Shown here: piece after piece, positions 1 to 5,643 of the stretch
How the letters are laid out: every line of letters starts with the position of its first letter
Numbering within the stretch: position 1 is the stretch's first letter
Assembly: GCA_934636305.1 (NCBI GenBank)
Contig: CAKUAM010000021.1
Location: forward strand, 1 to 27,264
DNA length: 27,264 bases
From: an uncultured Oscillospiraceae bacterium
GTDB taxonomy: Bacteria; Bacillota; Clostridia; Oscillospirales; Oscillospiraceae
Reading direction: 5' to 3'
Notes under the pieces: model-generated
The model's database searches: none
What the model saw: only the letters and a program-made list of their open reading frames with translations
Told to the model about the DNA's origin: nothing
Translations under genes and position numbers: made by a program

Positions 1-391
1 GATTCATCGTCATCTCCACGCCCTTTTTGAAGGCAGCGTCCTGTGTTTCCTGGGCCAGTGCACGCTCGAGATTGTCATAGACCGGCAGGAATTTTTCCAC
101 CGTTTCAGAACGAATTTCTGTGTAAAGGTTATCCTTTTCTTTCTGACTGCGCTTGCGGAAGTTATCATATTCTGCAGCCAGCCGCAGATAGCTTTCATGC
201 TCCTGTGCGAGTGCCTGCTGTGCTTTCTCAAACTCGGAAAGCTCCTGCTTCTGGGCATCTGCGGGCTGCTTGCCCTCTGCCTGCGGCTGCGCCTGAGCGG
301 CTGCGTCCGCGGCCTGCTCTGCTGCAGGCTGCTCAGCGGTCTTTTTCGGATTTTTTTCCTCCGCTGCGGAATTTACTGTTTTCTTACTCAT
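1..391 (-). CDS. grpE: GrpE nucleotide exchange factor (partial, C-terminus outside the window)
   Basis: GrpE is the cytoplasmic exchange factor that releases ADP from DnaK in the Hsp70 cycle. Reading leftward from the ATG at 389-391, about 130 codons are in the window and the frame runs off the left edge still open. The N-terminus is a low-complexity Ala/Gln/Glu/Lys tail (about residues 1-45). It is followed by the long dimerisation helix with the family hallmark LAAEYDNFRKRSQKEK and then VEKFLPVYDNLERAL, both typical of GrpE. The start lies 2 bases after the hrcA stop, so the gene is the second cistron of the hrcA operon and is probably controlled by the CIRCE site at 1487-1513. dnaK and dnaJ are expected beyond the edge. 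Identity is very secure; only the length is unknown. Confidence 0.96.
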   Translation of the reverse strand, partial: MSKKTVNSAAEEKNPKKTAEQPAAEQAADAAAQAQPQAEGKQPADAQKQELSEFEKAQQALAQEHESYLRLAAEYDNFRKRSQKEKDNLYTEIRSETVEKFLPVYDNLERALAQETQDAAFKKGVEMTMN

Positions 392-393
392 AT

Positions 394-1467
394 CTATGCC
401 TCCGGGTCCTTGTGCGTATTTTCAGGTTCGTTGAGCGCCGGTGTCTGATTTTTTTGGAACAACCGGCTCAGATTCTCGGCAAAATAGCTCAGCCGGGCGG
501 TAATCTGGGCGTAATCCATTCTGGTGGGGCCAACCACACCGATCAGACCCTGCATGCCATCGCCGATGTCAAACTTTGTCATGACGACGCTGGTATCCTT
601 GAGTTCCTGCGACACGTTTTCCGGCCCAACCAGGATCTGCGTCCGGCTGTCAGAGGAAAGCGTAGCGGGAAGATTGGAGATGATATCCTCGTCGAGCGTT
701 GTGAGCATTTTCTGCGCCTTGTCGATATCGTGGTACTCCGGCTGGCCAAGCAGCTTCGCCTGTCCGGTCATATAGACTTCACTCCGGCCTTCCTGCAGAA
801 GCCCTGTGACGAAGTCCATGATAATAGGCACGAGCCCTGCCGCCTCGCCGGCGCTTTTGCTTACGCGGGAGAGAAGCTCCGGTGTAAGCTGCTCGGCAGT
901 GAGCTCCGTGACGCTGGCATTGAGCACAGCAGCCAGAAGCTTCAGATCCGCTGCGGTCAGCTCCAGCGGCAGCCGAATGAGCTTATTCTTTACGGAATTG
1001 TCGCTCATCATCACGACCAGAATGAAACTGCCTTCATCAGCGAGGATCAGATCAAACCGCTTGACGGTCAAGCCGCCTGCGTGAGCTGCGACCGCATAGG
1101 CCGGCAGATTTGTCATCTGTGAAACCAGCTTGCCGACCTGTGAGACGACCTTGTCGACCTCCTGCATCTTGAGCTCCATCGCCTGATTGATGGATTTTGT
1201 TTCATCGGTGGACAGGCGGTAGTCCTGCATCAGCTCATCCACATACAGCCGATAGCCGGATGCAGACGGGATGCGGCCGGCAGAGGTATGCGGCTGCTCG
1301 AGATATCCAAGCGTTGTAAGCTCTGCCATTTCGTTGCGGATGGTGGCAGACGAAAAATCCATGTCCGGCAGCTGTGCAATCGTCTTGGACGCGACAGGCT
1401 CAGCGGTGCGGATGTAAAGATCCACAATTGCCCGCAGAATTTTCTTTTTCCGATCGGACAGTTCCAT
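394..1467 (-). CDS. hrcA: Heat-inducible transcription repressor HrcA
   Basis: HrcA is the repressor that binds CIRCE and shuts off the dnaK and groE operons; it depends on GroEL for its active fold. The 357-residue product has the usual length of the family. Residues 1-80 form the winged-helix DNA-binding domain, with the very conserved stretches SSATIRNEMAELTTLGYLEQ and HTSAGRIPSASGYRLYVD. The rest is the GAF-like and dimerisation part, including LVGPENVSQELKDTSVV and GVVGPTRMDYAQ near the C-terminus. The ATG at 1465-1467 is preceded by AGGAGG about 6 bases upstream. A perfect CIRCE lies 20 bases before the start, so the gene represses itself and grpE. Family and regulation are both clear. 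Confidence 0.98.
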   Translation of the reverse strand: MELSDRKKKILRAIVDLYIRTAEPVASKTIAQLPDMDFSSATIRNEMAELTTLGYLEQPHTSAGRIPSASGYRLYVDELMQDYRLSTDETKSINQAMELKMQEVDKVVSQVGKLVSQMTNLPAYAVAAHAGGLTVKRFDLILADEGSFILVVMMSDNSVKNKLIRLPLELTAADLKLLAAVLNASVTELTAEQLTPELLSRVSKSAGEAAGLVPIIMDFVTGLLQEGRSEVYMTGQAKLLGQPEYHDIDKAQKMLTTLDEDIISNLPATLSSDSRTQILVGPENVSQELKDTSVVMTKFDIGDGMQGLIGVVGPTRMDYAQITARLSYFAENLSRLFQKNQTPALNEPENTHKDPEA

Positions 1468-1486
1468 GTCTGCACCTCCTTGCTGT

Positions 1487-1513
1487 TTAGCACTCCTTAT
1501 CCATGAGTGCTAA
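1487..1513. promoter_or_regulatory. CIRCE operator (HrcA binding site)
   Basis: TTAGCACTC, nine spacer bases, then GAGTGCTAA: a perfect match to the consensus CIRCE inverted repeat. It sits just downstream of the -10 of the hrcA promoter and upstream of the hrcA ribosome binding site, so bound HrcA would block initiation or early elongation. Known family biology supports autoregulation of hrcA-grpE-dnaK. Confidence 0.97.
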
Positions 1514-1517
1514 ACGA

Positions 1518-1546
1518 AGTTTACCACTGCCACCGGGTATTGTCAA
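1518..1546 (-). promoter_or_regulatory. SigA-type promoter of hrcA-grpE
   Basis: On the minus strand a consensus -35 TTGACA (1541-1546) is followed by a 17-base spacer and a -10-like TAAACT (1518-1523). The predicted transcription start falls at the CIRCE element immediately downstream, the usual arrangement for HrcA-controlled operons. Confidence 0.85.
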
Positions 1547-1601
1547 GCCCCGCAGAGTTAAATTATTTGTGAACAAATCATATCTTATGTATGAATGCAA
1601 A

Positions 1602-1865
1602 ACGGGATGCAGCAGATTGCCGCATCCCGCAGAGTGTATCAAGAAATTCAGCGTTTATGCCGAGTGGTAAAATGCTACCAGAAGCTGCCTGAACTGGAGG
1701 CGTATTCTGGTAATTTTACAGCTTTGTGTAGCCTCCGGCGGCCCTGTCTTTTCCGCCTTGCTGGAAAGGATAGGGGAGAAAAGGGGCGCTTGGAGATGCG
1801 GTTGGCGCATGCTGCATCTGAGTTCGGGTAAGAACCAGACCTGATGGAGCGCATATCGCTCCAAC
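1602..1865 (+). ncRNA. Candidate structured RNA, family not recognised
   Basis: No convincing gene lies between the hrcA promoter and 2074. The plus strand instead contains a chain of long helices. They are 1603-1610/1622-1629 (CGGGATGC); 1667-1683/1705-1719 (15 bp with a GC bulge); 1742-1754/1763-1775 (13 bp, two G-U pairs); 1794-1799/1814-1819; and 1845-1851/1857-1863 (TGGAGCG). The loop of the second helix (1694-1701, CTGGAGGC) can pair with 1731-1738 (GCCTCCGG) as an 8-bp pseudoknot. Several helices need G-U pairs that exist only in plus-strand RNA, which argues for that strand. A weak possible promoter is TTGTGA (1567-1572), 17 bases, TATGAA (1590-1595). I see no RNase P, tmRNA, SRP or T-box signature. 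The 3' end is undefined. A minus-strand alternative exists: the 1603-1629 hairpin read leftward is followed by TTTT and could be a terminator. Confidence 0.45.
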
Positions 1866-1947
1866 ACACCTCACTGTGCCTTACTACGCGCCGCCCGTCA
1901 TATCGGAATCAAATCTGATAGCAGCTACAGTTTCATCACTGCAGTAA

Positions 1948-1985
1948 ATCCGTATTGCGAACAAGCGTTGTCACGCAGTACGGAT
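1948..1985 (+). repeat. 12-bp stem hairpin in the hrcA/AEC intergenic region
   Basis: ATCCGTATTGCG (1948-1959) and CGCAGTACGGAT (1974-1985) form a 12-bp stem with one U-G pair in plus-strand RNA. The loop itself holds a small ACAA/TTGT stem. It may be a 3' domain of the candidate RNA at 1602-1865 or an independent hairpin. The rest of 1866-2073 shows only an AT-rich hairpin around 1997-2015 and no gene. Confidence 0.5.
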
Positions 1986-2073
1986 TCGCATTGGATTTTC
2001 TTGCAAAGAAAATGTTGAAGATGTCCATCCAATCAGGACGGAATTCACGTTTTACAGCCCATAGAGAAACAAG

Positions 2074-2997
2074 TCATGCTCCAAACAGAAGCTTCATGAG
2101 AAGCGGAATTGTAACCATACACAGCAGTGTGCTGAGAAATACGCCCGTGGAGGCCAGTTCTTCGTCGGCTCCATACTGATAGCTGATAATGGTCGTATTT
2201 GTTGCAACTGGCATGCACAGAACAACGGTTGTAACGCAGAGCATCAGCTCGTTTTTCAAAATCGGGCGCAGCGCGAAGAAAGCGAGCACCGGCACAACCA
2301 CGAGCTTCAGGATCGACAGCACATAAATCCGCCAGTTGCCGAAGATTGCAGAAAACCGCATCTGGGCCAGAGAGCACCCGATAATCAGCATGGCAATGGG
2401 GCTGGTCAGGGCACCGATATAGTCTGCAGCTGTGGCGAAAATTGCCGGTGCCTGCCAGCCGGTGAGGTAAAACGCGTAGGCGAACAGCGACGCGAGGACG
2501 CAGGGTTCTCTGAAAATCCTCCGGCTGAAGCGGAATTTTCCTTTCCCCTCGATGAGACTGACGCCGTAACTCCAGCAGAACATGTGAAAAAACAGCACAA
2601 ACAATGAAACATAAAAGACTGCGCTTTTCCCAAGCAGAGATTCCACAATCGGATAGCCGATAAACGCGACGTTGGAGAAGATGAACATGAACCGGTACAG
2701 GCCGCTCTGCTTCTGCGGGACATGCAGCAGCTTCGGCACCAGAAAGCTCAGCGCAATCAGCACGGCGTAGCAGCAAAAGCCAACGCCGGTCAGCGCAAAG
2801 ACCTCGCCATTGGAAAGAAGCCGCTCACCTGCCAGCACAGAGGCGAGAATCTGCATGGGGTTTGTAAGCTTGACAATGAGCGTGGACAGCTTTTTATTTG
2901 TATCTGTGTCCATAACACCGGCCTTTGCACAGACAAAGCCGGTCAGGATACAGAAAAACAGGATGATCATTTTTTGGCTGAGGGCAGCAAAATCCAT
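2074..2997 (-). CDS. AEC-family (auxin efflux carrier-like) membrane transporter
   Basis: A 307-residue integral membrane protein with about ten hydrophobic segments and almost no soluble domain. It shows the two-halved layout of the AEC family: an N-terminal block (FFCILTGFVCAKAGVMD, then KLSTLIVKLTNPMQILAS), a central charged loop around residues 150-165, and a C-terminal block (TSPIAMLIIGCSLAQMRF, then CMPVATNTTIISYQYGADEELAS). Bacterial members are secondary transporters, often for malate or other organic acids; the substrate here cannot be read from sequence. The ATG has AAAGGAG upstream at good spacing. It starts 24 bases after the zinc-ribbon gene, so the two are probably co-transcribed, although no functional link is obvious. 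Family assignment is firm. Confidence 0.93.
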   Translation of the reverse strand: MDFAALSQKMIILFFCILTGFVCAKAGVMDTDTNKKLSTLIVKLTNPMQILASVLAGERLLSNGEVFALTGVGFCCYAVLIALSFLVPKLLHVPQKQSGLYRFMFIFSNVAFIGYPIVESLLGKSAVFYVSLFVLFFHMFCWSYGVSLIEGKGKFRFSRRIFREPCVLASLFAYAFYLTGWQAPAIFATAADYIGALTSPIAMLIIGCSLAQMRFSAIFGNWRIYVLSILKLVVVPVLAFFALRPILKNELMLCVTTVVLCMPVATNTTIISYQYGADEELASTGVFLSTLLCMVTIPLLMKLLFGA

Positions 2998-3021
2998 GGG
3001 ATGCTCCTTTAAACAAAAGAA

Positions 3022-3624
3022 TTATGAAATGCAGTCCGGGCAGGGCTTAAGACCATTGGCAGCGGCAAGCTCCGGCGTATAGACGCGAATATCCTGCCCG
3101 GTAAGATGGCTGCAGCCATATTTGTGGTAAAGTCCGTCGCCGCCAGGCTCGGTGCATACGACATACTGGTCAAGGAAGTCTGCCTTTTTCTGCAGCTGGT
3201 GGATGGTTTCTTCTTGCTGGCTGATGGTCTGTTCGGATGCAAAGATGGTCTGCTGCTGGGCATCAAGCTCCGCCTGCAGCTGCTGCAGCTCCTGTGTGCT
3301 GGTTTCCAGCTGATCTGCGCGCTGGGCAAGCGCAGTGCGGTCGGCCTTCTGCTCAAAATACAGCCACGCACATCCGGCCAGCAGCGCCGCGCACAGCAGA
3401 CTCAGCACAAAAATGACAGCGCGGTGTGCCCGGTGTGGTCTTGCGGGGGTGGAGAGGTCCGGCTGGGAGGGCATGCTGCGCGGCTGTGGTGCAGTCGGCT
3501 TCTGCATGCGGCCCGCGGGCAGCGGAGCCTGCTTCGGCTGAGAGATGCCGGCGTTGAGGCTGCAATCCTGGCAAAACAGCTCTCCATCCGGGATCTGCTT
3601 GCCGCATTTAATACAGGTTGTCAT
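3022..3624 (-). CDS. Zinc-ribbon, single-pass membrane protein with coiled coil and C-terminal Cys/His cluster
   Basis: Not a named protein. The 200 residues divide clearly. An N-terminal zinc ribbon has C4, C7, C18 and C21 (MTTCIKCGKQIPDGELFCQDC). A Pro-rich linker follows (about 30-65), then one membrane helix (about 68-92, AVIFVLSLLCAALLAGCAWL), then a Gln/Glu/Leu-rich coiled coil (about 95-152). The C-terminal module holds C157, H167, C171, H173, C195 and C198, ending in LKPCPDC, which looks like a second metal-binding knuckle. By the positive-inside rule the ribbon (cytoplasmic) and the C-terminal cluster (outside) would be on opposite faces. The ribosome binding site is weak (GGGAG). 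It is the first gene of a unit with the AEC transporter, and a MITE lies just upstream. Function is unknown. Confidence 0.85.
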   Translation of the reverse strand: MTTCIKCGKQIPDGELFCQDCSLNAGISQPKQAPLPAGRMQKPTAPQPRSMPSQPDLSTPARPHRAHRAVIFVLSLLCAALLAGCAWLYFEQKADRTALAQRADQLETSTQELQQLQAELDAQQQTIFASEQTISQQEETIHQLQKKADFLDQYVVCTEPGGDGLYHKYGCSHLTGQDIRVYTPELAAANGLKPCPDCIS

Positions 3625-3663
3625 GAAAATGCTCCCATTTCTCTGAAATAAATATCAAGTGTA

Positions 3664-3829
3664 TTAGGGTGTATCTGAAAACTGGAGATGTGACCGGCAG
3701 CGAGGAATTTTCGTGGTGAGCGAGACATTTTTTCGCAGGAATCCTGACGTATTGCAAGGAAAAATGACACAGCACAGCGCAAAAAGGCCCATTGTCCGGG
3801 CGCGGTGGCAGTTTTCAGATATACCCTAA
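3664..3829. mobile_element. MITE-like element, complete copy A (166 bp)
   Basis: Both ends carry the same 21-base terminal inverted repeat, TTAGGGTRTATCTGAAAACTG (left 3664-3684; right 3809-3829 inverted), with one mismatch. There is no open reading frame inside. A related sequence lies at 8634-8762 in the opposite orientation, showing that this is a dispersed family. The outermost TA on each side may be a TA target duplication. A parent transposase is not in the window. It lies just upstream of the zinc-ribbon gene and might influence that gene's promoter. Confidence 0.85.
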
Positions 3830-3874
3830 GTATAGCGGCCGCGGGGCGGAAAGTAAATAGGCGGAAAAGAAAGA

Positions 3875-3908
3875 ACCCCGGCGCGGATCAGATGATCCGC
3901 GCCGGGGT
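3875..3908 (-). terminator. Palindromic terminator-like repeat, copy 1
   Basis: Perfect 16-base arms ACCCCGGCGCGGATCA and TGATCCGCGCCGGGGT separated by GA. On the minus strand the hairpin is followed by TTCTTTCTTTT, a good intrinsic-terminator tail. It is identical over 37 bp to the copy at 4074-4107. The likely client is leftward transcription from the UPF0303 gene. Confidence 0.7.
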
Positions 3909-3965
3909 GGAGACTGTCAAAAAACTACGAAAAAGAGTTGGAATACAGAGCAGCAGGGGAAGAGT

Positions 3966-4037
3966 GAAGGGGGCAAAGAGCCCCCCTTCGCGTTCAATCA
4001 ACCAGTTTTTCGAACTTTTTCAAAGTTCGGAAAACTG
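3966..4037 (+). other. Two further hairpins between the twin palindromes; no gene
   Basis: The stretch between the two palindromes has no plausible gene. It contains a GGGGGC/GCCCCC hairpin (3966-3989, one bulge). It also contains a 16-bp hairpin, CAGTTTTTCGAACTTT (4003-4018) with AAAGTTCGGAAAACTG (4022-4037), which has one U-G pair in plus-strand RNA. Together with the flanking palindromes this makes a dense cluster of four stem-loops in about 230 bases. Confidence 0.55.
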
Positions 4038-4073
4038 TCTCAGCGGGGAGAAAAAACTTTTTCGACACGCTGA

Positions 4074-4107
4074 ACCCCGGCGCGGATCAGATGATCCGCG
4101 CCGGGGT
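4074..4107 (-). terminator. Palindromic terminator-like repeat, copy 2
   Basis: The same 16-base arms and GA centre as copy 1, starting 10 bases after the stop of the UPF0303 gene when read leftward. Here the hairpin is followed by TTCAGCG, a poor U-tract, so termination may be completed at copy 1. The exact identity including flanking bases (GA...TG) implies recent duplication or a genome-wide repeat. Confidence 0.65.
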
Positions 4108-4117
4108 GTGCAGCCTG

Positions 4118-4606
4118 TTACGCCCGTGTCTGCTGACGCCTGGCAAAAAACCGGTCCAGACCGGCCAGAAGCGCGGCATGGTCGCGCGTATGCTCCAGAC
4201 CAGAGACACCGATGAAGCCGATCATGCAGCCGCCGCGCAGCCGGATGGGAAATCCACCGCCGCAGTTGGCATAGTCCTTTGGATCAAGAAGCATTTCCTG
4301 CTGCATGCTGGCACCCTTGGCATCCAGCTCTGCAAACACGCGCAGAGAGCTTTTCTCCGTCAGGCAGACGGTTCTGCGCTTGCGCTGCAGCCACTGCTCA
4401 TGGTAGGCGCATGTGCCCGCTGGGTAGTAGCGAAAGACCATCACGCCGTTCAGATCGATTTCTACGGCCAGCGGGCCCTCAAAGCTGCGCGTAGCCTCGA
4501 CAAGATCACAGCCCAGCTCCCACACGTCATCGCGGGAGAAGGAATCGAATTGGTACTTCTGCTCCTGCGCGATGCATGCCTGCAAAAATTCCTCTTTTTT
4601 GTTCAT
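4118..4606 (-). CDS. UPF0303 / heme-degrading-domain-like protein
   Basis: A 162-residue soluble protein resembling the UPF0303 group of the GlcG/HbpS-like (heme-degrading domain) superfamily. Supporting stretches are the N-terminal helix with FSRDDVWELGCDLVEAT, the strand LAVEIDLNGVMVFRYYPAGT (about 45-65), the highly characteristic YHEQWLQRKRRTV (68-80), and the glycine-rich NCGGGFPIRLRGG (about 114-126) followed by IGFIGVSGLE. Members are found with heme or small-molecule enzymes, but their biochemical role is not settled. I chose the ATG at 4604-4606 because AGGAG lies 7 bases upstream; an in-frame ATG 21 bases earlier has no such site. It follows jag after a palindrome and might be read through from it. 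No metabolic partner is adjacent. Confidence 0.82.
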   Translation of the reverse strand: MNKKEEFLQACIAQEQKYQFDSFSRDDVWELGCDLVEATRSFEGPLAVEIDLNGVMVFRYYPAGTCAYHEQWLQRKRRTVCLTEKSSLRVFAELDAKGASMQQEMLLDPKDYANCGGGFPIRLRGGCMIGFIGVSGLEHTRDHAALLAGLDRFFARRQQTRA

Positions 4607-4628
4607 GGTGCGGCTCCTTTCCTGCAAG

Positions 4629-4658
4629 CCGGGCGCGCTGCAGCTGCAGCGCGCCCGG
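4629..4658. terminator. 30-bp perfect palindrome after jag
   Basis: CCGGGCGCGCTGCAG (4629-4643) is followed at once by its exact reverse complement (4644-4658). It begins 8 bases after the jag stop (read leftward) and ends just before the ribosome binding site of the UPF0303 gene. The stem is very GC-rich but has no T-tract (CTTGCAGG follows on the minus strand), so it could be an attenuator or an mRNA-stabilising hairpin rather than a strong terminator. Confidence 0.6.
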
Positions 4659-4666
4659 GATTAAAA

Positions 4667-5641
4667 TTATGCCTGTTCGGATTGTGCGGCTTCGCCCTCC
4701 GCGGGGGTGTTCCTGTAGCGGCTGTAGGCCACGACGATGCGGCGGTTCGGCTCTGTGCCGGTGGAGAAGGTCGTCACATCGGGATAATCCTGCAGCGCAG
4801 CGTGAATCACATGGCGCTCGTAGGCATTCATCGGCTCAAGCGTAACGTTGCGGCGGTAGCGCGTAACCTTGCCGGCTACCTTCTGCGCAAGACGCTGCAG
4901 CGCCTGCTCACGCTTGAGACGGTAGCTCTCCGCGTCGACGTTGATACGTGCCCGCTTCGACTGACCGCGGTTGATGGCATAGTTGGTCAAGTGCTGAATG
5001 GCGTCGAGCGTTTCGCCGCGGCGGCCAATGAGAATGCCGAGGTTCTCGCCGACAAGATCGACAAGATATGTGTCGTCACCGGTTTTCATAGCGTGCGGAA
5101 TTGCATCGGAGCCCATGTGCTCGAGAAGGCCCTTGATAAAGGTCTCAATGCGCTCCTCCATGGAGCCGGGCTCTGCCGGGGCGTAGACCTTCGGCTCCGC
5201 CGGCTGCGCTGCGGGCGCGGACGGCTGCTGCGGACGCGGACGATTGTTTTCGCGGCGCTCCGGCTTGGGGGTGCGGGGCTTCTGGCTCTCGCGGCGCTCT
5301 GCAGGCTGCGAAGCCTTCGGCGCATTCTGACGAACCTCCTGCGGGCGCGGAGCCTCAGGTGCTGCGGGTGCGATCACGCGCGGCGCGTCAGTCGGCTTCT
5401 GCTCGGCGGGTTTTTTGGGCTTGCTGCGCGAAGCGGAGGACAGCGCGGGCTTCGGTGCCTCATCGGGGACTTCGTATGTGACCTTGACACGTGCGGGCTG
5501 TGCGCCGATGCCGAGGAAACCGGACTTGGGGTTGTCCAGCACCTCAACGGACACGCTGTCGCGGTCGATCTGCAGCTGCTCAAGCGCAGCAGCGATGGCC
5601 AAATCAATCGTTTTGCCAGTCGCGGTAATAAATTTTTCCAT
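4667..5641 (-). CDS. jag: Jag/KhpB RNA-binding protein (Jag_N, KH, R3H)
   Basis: A 324-residue cytoplasmic RNA-binding protein, known as Jag (SpoIIIJ-associated) or KhpB, which partners KhpA and affects cell division and sRNA/mRNA biology in Firmicutes. Residues 1-57 are the Jag_N domain, with KSGFLGIGAQPARVKV. About 58-155 is a long Pro/Ala/Arg/Glu-rich linker, longer than in many relatives and probably disordered. About 160-255 is the KH domain with the loop IGRRGETLDAIQHL (205-218). About 258-310 is the R3H domain, including RNVTLEPMNAYERHVIH and EPNRRIVVAYSR. The start is 2 bases after the yidC stop with AAGGAG inside the yidC end, so translation is probably coupled. This is the standard operon position. 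Confidence 0.96.
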   Translation of the reverse strand: MEKFITATGKTIDLAIAAALEQLQIDRDSVSVEVLDNPKSGFLGIGAQPARVKVTYEVPDEAPKPALSSASRSKPKKPAEQKPTDAPRVIAPAAPEAPRPQEVRQNAPKASQPAERRESQKPRTPKPERRENNRPRPQQPSAPAAQPAEPKVYAPAEPGSMEERIETFIKGLLEHMGSDAIPHAMKTGDDTYLVDLVGENLGILIGRRGETLDAIQHLTNYAINRGQSKRARINVDAESYRLKREQALQRLAQKVAGKVTRYRRNVTLEPMNAYERHVIHAALQDYPDVTTFSTGTEPNRRIVVAYSRYRNTPAEGEAAQSEQA

Positions 5642-5643
5642 AA

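Noticed and set aside
1595..1867. Short open frames on both strands (70-78 codons) in the hrcA/AEC gap
   Set aside because: No ribosome binding sites, no family resemblance, and they coincide with the RNA helices, which explain the sequence better.
1602..1990. RNase P RNA, tmRNA, SRP RNA or T-box in the structured region
   Set aside because: The length is suggestive, but GAGGAAAGTCC, ACAGAA, the tmRNA ends, the SRP GGAAG/AGCAG loop and the T-box GGTGG motif are all absent.
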